Assembly: GCF_016598595.1 (NCBI RefSeq)
Contig: NZ_CP066786.1
Coordinates: forward strand, 3,185,501-3,249,500
From: Martelella lutilitoris
Lineage (GTDB): Bacteria; Pseudomonadota; Alphaproteobacteria; Rhizobiales; Rhizobiaceae
Length of the DNA stretch: 64,000 bases
Direction of reading: 5' to 3'
In this document: positions 10,800-19,134 of the stretch, one piece after another
Position numbering within the stretch: the stretch's first letter is position 1
Layout: each line of letters opens with the position of its first letter
Made by a program: the position numbers and the translations under genes
The notes under the pieces: generated by a model
Told to the model about the DNA's origin: nothing
Seen by the model: the letters and a program-made list of their open reading frames with translations, nothing else
Databases searched by the model: none

Positions 10800-11354
10800 C
10801 TACTGGAGAGGGAAACTTGCCAGAATTTCGACTGGCGGAAACTGCACAAGCTCGATCGCCGTAATATGACCGTCGTGATGGTCGAAATTGCACATCGCTG
10901 CTTCCAAAGCCTTCTCCGGCTTTCCTTTGAGCGTTGCGACCGTGACATGAGGTACCCAACTACCAACCAAATGATGTTCGTGTATTTGCTGCCCTCGAAC
11001 GGCTTCCGCGATATTCTCATGAAGTGCAAGGAGCGATTGAGTTACGACAGGTGCCAGAAAAACATAGGATGGGATCCCTGAAAATATTCCAAAGTGACTC
11101 ATTTTTATTTTGAGCTGGCCAGTATTTTGGCAAGCTGCGGCGAGTTGCTGAATCATGGGATCAACGCGTTCACCGTCCTCTATCACTGCCAAGGTGATGT
11201 GTGGTGGATAGTCCAGCTGCTTTTCTGCGTTCGGAGCCCGAACGAGGAGATCTTGCCTTAACCGGTCTATTGTCTTGGAAAGGTGATCGTCCAATCGTGC
11301 AGCTATAGCCAATGGCATGGGTCCATCTGATCCTTGAAAGCGCTGGAAATTCAT
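10800..11354 (-). CDS. 2'-5' RNA ligase-like 2H phosphoesterase
   Basis: A 184-residue protein of the 2H superfamily. The two catalytic His-x-Thr motifs are PPHITLAV and VPHVTVAT, spaced about 80 residues apart as in LigT/CPDase enzymes, which act on 2'-5' or 2',3'-cyclic phosphate bonds in RNA or nucleotides. The actual substrate is unknown. Start choice is uncertain: ATGs at 11375, 11354 and 11318 are in frame; I use 11354, which has a GGGA five bases ahead, but 11318 would begin right before the first strand. Confidence 0.8.
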   Translation of the reverse strand: MNFQRFQGSDGPMPLAIAARLDDHLSKTIDRLRQDLLVRAPNAEKQLDYPPHITLAVIEDGERVDPMIQQLAAACQNTGQLKIKMSHFGIFSGIPSYVFLAPVVTQSLLALHENIAEAVRGQQIHEHHLVGSWVPHVTVATLKGKPEKALEAAMCNFDHHDGHITAIELVQFPPVEILASFPLQ

Positions 11355-11507
11355 TGTGTTCCCGACATCGTGCATTTGGTTCGCCGGCAAGCGAGAGAGA
11401 AAGGCTCATCTTTGCATGATGAATTCTCAGCAGCGTCTCTCTCCATTCAATGACAGGTATGTATGGCCATTTTTCAGTATCGAGATGGCCTGCAAACGGA
11501 TCTCTGG

Positions 11508-12101
11508 ATGGAAACCGCAACACTTACCGGCCTCGCACTTTATGCTTTCGTGATGACGATCACGCCGGGGCCGAACAACCTGATGCTCACCACATCAGGC
11601 CTTGTCTTTGGCATGGCACGAACATGGCCACATATTCTCGGAATTCCTTTTGGTGTTGCCGTTCAATTGATGTCGGTCGGAGCTGGCCTTGGGGCTGTCT
11701 TTGCACTTGAGCCCCGTATCCAGATTTTTTTGAAAATTATTGGCACGGCTTACCTGCTCTGGCTTGCTTACAAACTCTGGCGTGCCGCCGAGATGCCCGA
11801 TGCCTCTTTGGCAAAGCCGGTTTCTTTTTTCCAGGCTGCCGCATTCCAGTTCGTAAACCCCAAGGCCTGGCTGATTGCGGTAACCGTCATCGCGGCCTTT
11901 ATTTCTCCAGATAACGGCTATCTGATCCAGCTTGTCTTTGCCTCAGCGATTTTCACCGTTGTCGGCATTCCATGCTTGGCGGTGTGGGCGGCCTTCGGGG
12001 CTGGACTGCGACAAGTGCTTCACGATCCATCGAAACTTCTTCTCATAAATCGCAGCATGTCCGCGCTCGCGGCACTGACAGCAGGATTGTTTTGGCTATG
12101 A
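11508..12101 (+). CDS. LysE-family amino acid exporter
   Basis: A 197-residue LysE/RhtB-type translocator with six hydrophobic segments. The family signature PGPNN appears near residue 18, and FVNPKAWL in the middle is also typical. Members export amino acids or derivatives. The frame is open to an ATG at 11463, but 11508 places the start directly before the first membrane helix as in relatives. The stop overlaps the next gene by 4 bp, beginning a three-gene operon with an NTF2-like and a cupin protein. Confidence 0.88.
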   Translation: METATLTGLALYAFVMTITPGPNNLMLTTSGLVFGMARTWPHILGIPFGVAVQLMSVGAGLGAVFALEPRIQIFLKIIGTAYLLWLAYKLWRAAEMPDASLAKPVSFFQAAAFQFVNPKAWLIAVTVIAAFISPDNGYLIQLVFASAIFTVVGIPCLAVWAAFGAGLRQVLHDPSKLLLINRSMSALAALTAGLFWL

Positions 12102-12490
12102 ATTTTCTTTCACGCAAAGATCTCGAAAATCATGCAACTACATGGATCGAAGCATGGAACCGCCACGACGTCGATGCGGTGATCACACCATTTTCCAAGT
12201 CGGTTGTATTCGTTAGCCCGAGGGCGGCAATCGTGACCGGAGACGCAACGGTGCGAGGCCGAGATGCGCTTTATGACTACTGGACGAAAGCCCTCGCCGC
12301 CGTTCCCGACCTGGAATTTAGACTTGAATCCATCGCCTGTGACGAGAACGCGCAAACCGTTCTGGTCCACTACGTGTCGCATGCCGGTGGAAAGACTCTT
12401 CGAGCATGCGAACTCATGCGGTTCGAGAATGGACTGCAAGTTTATGGCGAGGCGTTTTATGGCGCGGATGTTTCGGAGCCGTCGCAATGA
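12098..12490 (+). CDS. NTF2/SnoaL-like protein
   Basis: A 130-residue protein with a nuclear-transport-factor-2-like cone fold: N-terminal helix with TWIEAWNRHDVDAV, then VRGRDALYDYWTKAL and paired strands. Such proteins are small ligand-binding proteins or enzymes; nothing here identifies a substrate. It is translationally coupled to LysE upstream and to the cupin gene downstream (both ATGA overlaps). Confidence 0.8.
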   Translation: MNFLSRKDLENHATTWIEAWNRHDVDAVITPFSKSVVFVSPRAAIVTGDATVRGRDALYDYWTKALAAVPDLEFRLESIACDENAQTVLVHYVSHAGGKTLRACELMRFENGLQVYGEAFYGADVSEPSQ

Positions 12491-12849
12491 GACCCGTCGA
12501 ACCTTCAAGCGAGAATTTCTATCGTTGGGGAAACGGCTGTTCGGGCTGGCGCCTGCTTGACCTCGAGCACCTTCAGGTGAGGCAGGAAACAATGCCGCCG
12601 GCGACGGCTGAAGAGCCCCATGTACATCGTGAGGCGCATCAATTCTTTTATGTGCTGGATGGGCAAATGACGATCCTCACCCCCATCGGCGTCACTCTCA
12701 TTGGTCCGGGCCAAGGAATGCATATACCGGCCGGGCAACCGCACTGGGTCAGAAACGACGACGTTTCCGATCTTATATTCCTGCTCTCATCCAGCCCAAG
12801 TACATCCGGTGACCGCTACCCCGCCGACCCAACGAATTGGGGGGCTTGA
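12487..12849 (+). CDS. Small cupin-domain protein
   Basis: A 120-residue single-domain cupin. The metal-binding motif is seen in PHVHREAHQFFYVLDG (His, His, Glu/Gln region, residues about 44-59) and the second motif in HIPAGQPHWV. Single cupins bind a small ligand or catalyse oxidation or isomerisation around a metal ion. It is the last gene of the LysE-NTF2-cupin operon; a shared metabolite handled by all three is plausible but unproven. Confidence 0.83.
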   Translation: MRPVEPSSENFYRWGNGCSGWRLLDLEHLQVRQETMPPATAEEPHVHREAHQFFYVLDGQMTILTPIGVTLIGPGQGMHIPAGQPHWVRNDDVSDLIFLLSSSPSTSGDRYPADPTNWGA

Positions 12850-12905
12850 GCTTGGATCGACGGCTATCGTCACGCAAAATTGCCTCTGGTGGTCAGGTTG
12901 TGCGA

Positions 12906-14114
12906 TCAGCGACACTGTAAAACGGTCAGCAGCCCCATTTCGATATGCCCTTCGCTGAATTCGTGCACAACCTCGCCTTGTTCAAGAAGCTTGAAGCCTG
13001 AGCGCTCGGCTATCGCCTCAATATAGGCGGAGCCGTGGGAAAAACAGCCCGACCTGGCGAGTTCCGGGTTGATGCAGGGACCAAAGCCAAGACGGTCTCC
13101 TTTGTCATTTGGATAGACTGTGAAGGCAAATAGGCCTCCGGGATCCATGATATTGGCGACGCTCGGGAGGATTGTGGCCAGGTCTCCGAAATGGATCAGG
13201 ACGGCCGCAGCCGCGACCGCATTAAACCGAAGCGAGGTGGCGGAGAGAAACGACGCCAGATCGTCACGGACAAGCGTGTCGTAAAGCGATTTTTGTCTCG
13301 CGACTGACAGCATCGCCCCGGACAGATCAATGCCCGCCAGATGCGCGGCCCGATCTCGCAGCAGGCCACCGACCAGTCCGGTTCCGCATCCCATGTCGAG
13401 GATCCGGTTGCCGTGTCGAGGCAACAGCCGGGCGAGCGCGTCGCTGACATGGCGATGCGCCAGATAACCGTCCGCCAGATCCCAGTCGCGCGCCTTGGAT
13501 GAATAGAGTTGGTCGAGCTGCGCCGCGGAAGCCCTTGAGGGGACCGGCCCCCTGTTCATCTGCGCCAGACGCATGCGGGCGCCATCGACGTCGTCCGGAT
13601 TTTCGCCCAGATATCTCTCCAGATGGGCGGTGGCCTCTTCATGATCGCCGGCATCGACCAGCAGATCCCCGAGCAGGAAGCGGGCGCCGGCATGGTCGGG
13701 CGCGTGTGACAGGCACCGGCGCAAGGGTTCGATTGCCGAGCCTCTGTTGCCCGTATCGGTCAATGCGACAGCCAGGTTGTAGAGAGCGTTCGGATAAGTC
13801 GGGCGGCAGGCGACGGCGTTCTCGAACGCGGCGATCGCTTCCGGCAATCTGCCGTGCTTCCGCAGCGCAATGCCGAGATTGTTCCGGGCCGTTGCGTCGT
13901 CGGGTTGAAATTTGGTCACGGCTGTCAGCGTTTCGACTGCTGCCTCCAGCCTTCCTTGCGCCATTTCGATCAGTCCGAGAAGGTGCATCGCATCGACTGG
14001 CGGCGGGTCTTGCGCACAGATAGTGCGGCAGATACTTTCGGCCTCGCCGAGGCGGTCGGCGCCATACGCCTCCAACGCAAGACTCAGATCAAAGATGGCG
14101 GTGGCATGGGTCAT
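12906..14114 (-). CDS. TPR-repeat SAM-dependent methyltransferase
   Basis: A 402-residue two-part protein. Residues 1-185 hold about five tetratricopeptide repeats with typical spacing (ALYNLAVALTDTGN, ARNNLGIALRKHGR). Residues 200-400 form a class I methyltransferase, with SAM motif I ILDMGCGTGLVG and an acidic LAGIDLS motif II. The TPR part probably chooses a protein or peptide partner; the target is unknown. It is the last gene of a minus-strand operon after an alpha/beta hydrolase and an acetyltransferase, 25 bp from the latter. Confidence 0.87.
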   Translation of the reverse strand: MTHATAIFDLSLALEAYGADRLGEAESICRTICAQDPPPVDAMHLLGLIEMAQGRLEAAVETLTAVTKFQPDDATARNNLGIALRKHGRLPEAIAAFENAVACRPTYPNALYNLAVALTDTGNRGSAIEPLRRCLSHAPDHAGARFLLGDLLVDAGDHEEATAHLERYLGENPDDVDGARMRLAQMNRGPVPSRASAAQLDQLYSSKARDWDLADGYLAHRHVSDALARLLPRHGNRILDMGCGTGLVGGLLRDRAAHLAGIDLSGAMLSVARQKSLYDTLVRDDLASFLSATSLRFNAVAAAAVLIHFGDLATILPSVANIMDPGGLFAFTVYPNDKGDRLGFGPCINPELARSGCFSHGSAYIEAIAERSGFKLLEQGEVVHEFSEGHIEMGLLTVLQCR

Positions 14115-14139
14115 GGGTGGTTCTCGCCATTGGCAACCC

Positions 14140-14592
14140 TCAGTTAGCCAGCTCGATCTGGTAAGTCGCCATCGGCCTCAGCGTCGCCACGCGGTCATAC
14201 AGGTGTCGGGCGGCCGCGTTGTCCTCGGCCGTTTCCCAGTAGAGGCGACGCCAGCCCTCCTGCCTGCCCAGAACCTCCAGATGTTCGATGAGCCTCGTCG
14301 CAACGCCCCGGCCCCTGTGCAGGGGAGAAACCCAAAGGTCTTCGAGATAGCAGACGAGGCGGAGCGAGAATGTGTGGGGATGGAGAATTGTATGCGCCAG
14401 CCCCACAGGTTCTCCAGCCTGAAACGCGAGCCAGGCATTCATCGGTGAGGAAGGATCGCGTACGCGCTGCCACAGCCCGGCGATGACCGCCTCGTCCATG
14501 TCCCCGGCACCGAAATGCGCGCGGTTTTCTGCCCAGAGTTTTTCCCAGCCGCCTCTGTCTGCGTGGCTTGCGGCCTTGATCGTTATCGTCAT
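14140..14592 (-). CDS. GNAT-family N-acetyltransferase
   Basis: A 150-residue GNAT acetyltransferase. The acetyl-CoA-binding motif A is LWVSPLHRGRGVATRLIEHL (residues about 87-106; R/Q-x-x-G-x-G/A type) and the C-terminal WETAEDNAAARHLYDRV segment matches motif B. The substrate is unknown. The start overlaps the stop of the upstream alpha/beta hydrolase by 4 bp, so both are coupled. Confidence 0.87.
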   Translation of the reverse strand: MTITIKAASHADRGGWEKLWAENRAHFGAGDMDEAVIAGLWQRVRDPSSPMNAWLAFQAGEPVGLAHTILHPHTFSLRLVCYLEDLWVSPLHRGRGVATRLIEHLEVLGRQEGWRRLYWETAEDNAAARHLYDRVATLRPMATYQIELAN

Positions 14593-15539
14593 GTCGTTGT
14601 CCCTGGAGTTGCTTCATCGAGCAGAAGGCCGGGCGCGTCGGCCGGGATCTCGCCCGCGCGCAGCCAGCCAAGCGCGAGTGGCCACAGACTGTCCCTGAAC
14701 CGGTCATGGAAAAAGGCGAAGTGTCCGATGGATGATACGCCGATGTCCGCTGGGGCAATGCGCCAATGATGCCGGTGGCTGGACGTGAAATAGGCGAGCA
14801 GCCGGTTGAGGGCTGCCGGGGTGCCGTGCGGGTCGTCTTCAAGGCCAATCGCGAGCATGGGCGCCGTCACCCTGGTGAAGCGTCTTTGCAGGATTTCGGA
14901 TTCCCGCTCCCCACCGATGAAAAGATCCTGCCGCACGGTATGCTCGAACCGGGCCTTCATTCGGCTCCAGTCCCGGACCACGCCTGCGGGCGTATCCTCC
15001 ATCCAGCCAAGCCGTTTGGCCGGAAAGTAGCCGAACATCCGTGTCAGCAGCGGCATGACGATGTGCCACTTGATATACATGCGCGGGCGTTCGGCCTCGC
15101 CGTAATCCCGCCAATAGGCGAATTGGGATCCGACGGTGAGAATGCGCCCGATCCGCCGGTTCGAGGGCGCAAGCCCGATCGCAAAGCCCCCGATCGAATG
15201 GCCGACGACATGGATTTCCTGCCCCGGAAAAGTGCGTTCAGCGTATGCGAGCGCCGCCTCCAGATCGTGCGCGCCCCAATCCACCCAGTCGGCACGGAAA
15301 CCGCGCAGGGATTTTGGCCGAGATTCGCCGATCCCCCGGTAATCGAAGGTGAGCACATCGAATCCGTTGAGAAACAGGTAGTCAGCGAAGCGCGAGTAGT
15401 AGCGGCACCTTACAGACGTCGCGGCGCTGATGATCACGATCGGGCGCGCGGCCGCAACACCGCCGTGTCGCCATAGAAACCCGCCGAGAAGCCGGCCATC
15501 GTCTGTTTCAAGGCACACTGACAATGCTTGGTTCGGCAT
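14589..15539 (-). CDS. Alpha/beta hydrolase
   Basis: A 316-residue serine hydrolase. The nucleophile elbow is VVGHSIGG (Ser near residue 130) and the oxyanion-side segment is FDYRGIGES. A histidine near the C-terminus (SSIGHFAFF) would complete the triad. It resembles the large group of single-domain esterase-like proteins annotated as alpha/beta hydrolases; the substrate is unknown. The start at 15539 (MPNQALSV) is preferred over an open extension to 15584. It begins a three-gene operon and is divergent from the cupin gene at 15748. Confidence 0.82.
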   Translation of the reverse strand: MPNQALSVCLETDDGRLLGGFLWRHGGVAAARPIVIISAATSVRCRYYSRFADYLFLNGFDVLTFDYRGIGESRPKSLRGFRADWVDWGAHDLEAALAYAERTFPGQEIHVVGHSIGGFAIGLAPSNRRIGRILTVGSQFAYWRDYGEAERPRMYIKWHIVMPLLTRMFGYFPAKRLGWMEDTPAGVVRDWSRMKARFEHTVRQDLFIGGERESEILQRRFTRVTAPMLAIGLEDDPHGTPAALNRLLAYFTSSHRHHWRIAPADIGVSSIGHFAFFHDRFRDSLWPLALGWLRAGEIPADAPGLLLDEATPGTTT

Positions 15540-15747
15540 CTCCCGGACACCAGCAACCTCTGTTCCGCGTCCGTGGTTTATCACGCTGACGCCTCTCGAT
15601 TGTTACTTTCAAGTATCCGTTTTTTCTTCGCCCGGATGCAGATTGTCGAATGAGCATCCCTCCATATGGCGTGAGAAGCGCTCATTTGTTTTCGTTAGGA
15701 TTGCAGGCTCATTTGGCGAAAAGTTTGAAATCAGCCAGGGAAAGTCG

Positions 15748-16242
15748 ATGCATCCAATCGTTCGCCTTCGAGAACTGCCGCTTCGGACACAATCGCATGG
15801 TGGAGCCTATGAAGCGCACATGGCTGCCGTCGCGGCACCGTTTGGCGCTAAGCGACTTGGCGCTCGCTACGTTGAAATTCCCCCGGGCAAAAAGGCTTGG
15901 CCCTTTCATTGTCACCACGCGAATGACGAGCTCTTTGTCATTCTGGCCGGGGCCGGCGTGCTGCGATATGGCGAGGAAGAACACGACGTAAGCGCTGGTG
16001 ATGTCGTCGTTTGCCCCGCCGGTGGCGTTGAAACAGCTCATCAACTGCGGGCAGCAGGCTCCAAACCGCTGCGCTACCTAGCGGTCAGCACAATGAATGA
16101 GCCCGACGTCCTGGAATATCCCGATAGTGGCAAGGTGGCGGTTTTCGCGGGCTCCGCGCCGGGTGGTGAAAAAGCAGCCCGAAGCCTGGAACTAACCGTG
16201 AAGAAAAATGCTGCTGTCGGATATTGGGAGGGGGAGGAATGA
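15748..16242 (+). CDS. Cupin-domain protein
   Basis: A 164-residue cupin. The first metal motif is FHCHHANDELFVILAG (residues about 54-69) and the second is around VVVCPAGGVETAHQL. It resembles cupins of about this length with an extended C-terminal arm. AGGGA precedes the ATG. The stop overlaps the start of the PEBP gene, giving an operon cupin-PEBP-GNAT. Function unknown. Confidence 0.82.
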   Translation: MHPIVRLRELPLRTQSHGGAYEAHMAAVAAPFGAKRLGARYVEIPPGKKAWPFHCHHANDELFVILAGAGVLRYGEEEHDVSAGDVVVCPAGGVETAHQLRAAGSKPLRYLAVSTMNEPDVLEYPDSGKVAVFAGSAPGGEKAARSLELTVKKNAAVGYWEGEE

Positions 16243-16808
16243 AGTGGAGTCAGAACAAGAGAAGTGCACTTTTCGCCATACCTGCGAGTTGGATGCAGAC
16301 ACTTTTCATTGCGGCCGCTTTGTTGCCGACATCAGCGCTCGCAATGGAAATGACGAGTTCGTCCTTCGAGAACGGAGGAATAATACCTCTGCGCCATGCG
16401 CTTAACAGTTTGGGTTGCGAAGGGCAGAATATTTCTCCTGCTTTGCAATGGCGTGACGCTCCTCCAGAAACGAAGAGCTTCGCTGTCACAATGTTCGATC
16501 CGGACGCGCCTACAGATAGCGGTTGGTGGCACTGGATTCTCGTAAACATCCCCGCGGATGTCACCAGCTTGCCGGAGCGATCCCAACCCAGAGAAGCGCT
16601 CTCGACAAACACCGACTTTGGCATCTCCGGGTATCGTGGCCCATGCCCACCAGTTGGTGCCCAGCCGCATCGTTACGTGGTTACGGTGTATGCACTTAAT
16701 GTCAGCACACTGCCATTGGCGGTTACCTCTTCTGGCGCAATGGCCAGTTACATGATCAATAGCCACGTGCTCGCGAAAGCAAGCATTGCCGGTTATTTTG
16801 GACGCTGA
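16239..16808 (+). CDS. YbhB/YbcL-type PEBP-family protein, exported
   Basis: A 189-residue member of the phosphatidylethanolamine-binding/Raf kinase inhibitor-like family. Residues 1-35 form a signal peptide ending in ALA, so the protein is probably periplasmic, unlike E. coli YbhB. Ligand-site motifs are FDPDAPTDSGWWHW and GPCPPVGAQPHRY. GGGGAGG lies immediately ahead of the ATG that overlaps the cupin stop. The natural ligand of bacterial PEBPs is not established. Confidence 0.87.
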   Translation: MKWSQNKRSALFAIPASWMQTLFIAAALLPTSALAMEMTSSSFENGGIIPLRHALNSLGCEGQNISPALQWRDAPPETKSFAVTMFDPDAPTDSGWWHWILVNIPADVTSLPERSQPREALSTNTDFGISGYRGPCPPVGAQPHRYVVTVYALNVSTLPLAVTSSGAMASYMINSHVLAKASIAGYFGR

Positions 16809-16820
16809 GACAATAACCGT

Positions 16821-17333
16821 TTGAAAAAGGCTGAAGACAGACCGGTGGCGGACTCGCAAGGCGCAACGGCAGGACGTCTGGTCATTCGCCAGCTTTCCAG
16901 CCAAGACACGGCGCATCTGGCGCCGCTCCTTAACGCTTATTGCGCAGAGATGTACCCCGCCTCAGAGACAGAGAACCTCCGTCAGGAGGCTGCCACCGCC
17001 TTGCTGTCGAGCCAGACGGCCGAGGTGATAGGCGGTTTCCTGGACGGCAAACTGTCGGCATTCGCCGTTTTCTTCGATCTGCCGGAAGCAATTTCAAACG
17101 GACGCGCCGGACAGCTCGACGACCTCTACGTGGCTGCTGGCGCTCGCGGCCAGCGTCTGGCGCAAGAAATGGTCCAGGCGGTAGCATTGATCGGCAGAGC
17201 GCGCGGTTGGATTCATCTGAGATGGCTTGTGCCAGAGGACAATGCAGCTGCGCTTCGGACCTATGAGCGCTTTGCCAAAGCAGCATCCTGGAAAAGCTAC
17301 GTGTTGTGGTTGGGCGATGGCGGCTCTTGGTGA
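16821..17333 (+). CDS. GNAT-family N-acetyltransferase
   Basis: A GNAT acetyltransferase of about 162-170 residues. Motif A is DDLYVAAGARGQRLAQEMV (R-G-x-x-x-A type) and motif B is WLVPEDNAAALRTYERF. No ATG is suitably placed: TTG at 16821 or GTG at 16845 are the possible starts, and both lack a strong ribosome site, so the N-terminus is uncertain. It follows the PEBP gene by 12 bp and probably shares its transcript. Confidence 0.78.
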   Translation: MKKAEDRPVADSQGATAGRLVIRQLSSQDTAHLAPLLNAYCAEMYPASETENLRQEAATALLSSQTAEVIGGFLDGKLSAFAVFFDLPEAISNGRAGQLDDLYVAAGARGQRLAQEMVQAVALIGRARGWIHLRWLVPEDNAAALRTYERFAKAASWKSYVLWLGDGGSW

Positions 17334-17417
17334 GGCAGAGCATCCTCAATCTCCTAGTCACCAGGTTTGCGGGCATCCACCTCATCGGGGCCGTTCGTTT
17401 TCACCCCTGCTGAAGGG

Positions 17418-18587
17418 TCATGATCTTCGCGACAGATAGAACGCCATGGCGGCCGCACTTGCGCCGAAAACACATGTGCCGGTCCAACCCCAGGCGGCAT
17501 ACGCAGCGCCTCCAACGCCGGCGCCGACCGCCCCCCCAGCGAGCATGGTCGCCATGAACACCGTGTTAAGCCGGCTGCGGGCGGTCGGGTCGAGTGCATA
17601 GACACGCGTCTGGTTCGCAACCTGCGAGGACTGTACGGCAAGGTCCATAACTAGGATACCAGTTACCAAGCTGATGAGGGAACCTTGCCAAAGCCCGAAG
17701 ACGATGAAAGCGACCGTGACGAGGCCAGCGCCAACTGACACGACGACGGCGGGTCCGCGTCGATCCGTAAAGCCCCCGGCAACTGGCGCGGCAAGCGCTC
17801 CGCAGACTCCGACAAGCGCCAGAAGGCCAACCGCCGTGCCACCAAGCTGATAAGGCGGTTCGGATAGTAACAGCGCGAGATTCGACCAGAAACCGATAAA
17901 GGCTGCGAAAATCAGGAATTGCACTGCGACTGCTTGCCGGAGAACACCATGCGTTCGGAGAAGCGCCCATAAGGAACCAAGCAGCCGCAGATAGCTCAAG
18001 TCAGTTGTTGGCGGCACACGAGGCAGCCAGAGCGCAAGTGCCACCCCAATTACCGTCATCATTGCCGCCGAGAACCAGAACACGAAAGGCCAACCCCAAA
18101 GGTCCGAGATTGTGCCACTCACCGTGCGGGCAAGCAGGATGCCGATCAATATGCCGCCCGTCACTTTGCCAAGAATGCGTCCACGCTCGGAAGGTGGGGC
18201 AAGATGCACAGCGAGTGGAACAATCTGCTGCGTGACGGTGGTGAATAATCCGACAGCGAGACTGGCGACCGCCAGCCACACAAAACTTGGAGACAAGGCC
18301 GCACCAATCAACGCCATCACCAACGCAACGAAAGTACGGAGAATGAGAGATTTGCGCTCCAGCCGGTCTCCGAGTGGGGCGAGAAGCAACACGCCGAAGG
18401 CATTACCTGCCTGGGTGAGAACCGGCACGATGGCAGCAGTGCCCGCGGCCAGCCCAAAATCTGCCTTCAGATGACCGAGGAATGCCTGATTATAGTAACT
18501 GTTGGCGACGGTCGCACCCGCGCTGACCGCGAGAAGGCGTACCAGTGCAGCGGACAAATGTTCAGATAGGGAGCTATTCGGTTTCAT
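17418..18587 (-). CDS. MFS transporter (YnfM/AraJ-like drug exporter type)
   Basis: A 389-residue major facilitator protein with twelve hydrophobic segments. The loop 2-3 signature is GDRLERKS, and the N-terminus SAGATVANSYYNQAFL is typical of a subfamily of small-molecule efflux permeases. The substrate cannot be read. It overlaps the 3' end of the upstream membrane-protein gene by 14 bp and forms an operon LysR, membrane protein, MFS. Confidence 0.88.
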   Translation of the reverse strand: MKPNSSLSEHLSAALVRLLAVSAGATVANSYYNQAFLGHLKADFGLAAGTAAIVPVLTQAGNAFGVLLLAPLGDRLERKSLILRTFVALVMALIGAALSPSFVWLAVASLAVGLFTTVTQQIVPLAVHLAPPSERGRILGKVTGGILIGILLARTVSGTISDLWGWPFVFWFSAAMMTVIGVALALWLPRVPPTTDLSYLRLLGSLWALLRTHGVLRQAVAVQFLIFAAFIGFWSNLALLLSEPPYQLGGTAVGLLALVGVCGALAAPVAGGFTDRRGPAVVVSVGAGLVTVAFIVFGLWQGSLISLVTGILVMDLAVQSSQVANQTRVYALDPTARSRLNTVFMATMLAGGAVGAGVGGAAYAAWGWTGTCVFGASAAAMAFYLSRRS

Positions 18588-19134
18588 AGCAGCCGTTGGC
18601 CCGGATGTACTCGATCAGGGTGCGTTCCAGATTTCTGCCCCCAAGTGTAGCAATGTTCGGCATGACAATACGCCGGGTGGTTTTATGTCTGTCTTTACAG
18701 AAGGAAGTGATTGGCTGGCGGTTTGCATCAGACCGGAACTCAGCCTTCCGATAGTCCACATTGACGAGGAGAGGTCCTGACCACAGCAGCGTTGGTGTTG
18801 AGATATCGACGTCTTTCCAAGGTAAGGGCTTGCCGCCAAAATACCGCCCGACGATGAGGCCGTTGGCCTTAAAAACATACATCGGGCCACGGCTCCGGCG
18901 GCACCTGAACACCCCAAGCAGGAGCACCAGCGTCACTGCTATAAAAAAAGCTGTGGGGATGGCCGCCGTTGCAAACTCTGAAAGTGAATTGGCTTTGAAA
19001 GAGGCGATGGACATGCTGATCGCACCCAACAGAAACGGCAGCGTAAAGAAAAGAAGCAGCGCCGCCCGCCAATAGGACAAGTAGATCGGAAAATCAGGAA
19101 GATGCGTGGCGTTGGCGGGTTCCTCCGGTGCCAT
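18574..19134 (-). CDS. Uncharacterised two-helix membrane protein
   Basis: A 186-residue protein I do not recognise. Two hydrophobic segments (about residues 25-45 and 55-80) are followed by a basic CRRSRG stretch and a soluble domain of about 100 residues (GPMYVFKANGLIVGRYFGG) that may resemble a PH-like or photosystem-assembly-like beta domain; this is only an impression. The ATG shares its A with the TAA stop of the upstream LysR gene, so the pair is tightly coupled, and the 3' end overlaps the MFS start. Confidence 0.65.
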   Translation of the reverse strand: MAPEEPANATHLPDFPIYLSYWRAALLLFFTLPFLLGAISMSIASFKANSLSEFATAAIPTAFFIAVTLVLLLGVFRCRRSRGPMYVFKANGLIVGRYFGGKPLPWKDVDISTPTLLWSGPLLVNVDYRKAEFRSDANRQPITSFCKDRHKTTRRIVMPNIATLGGRNLERTLIEYIRANGCYETE

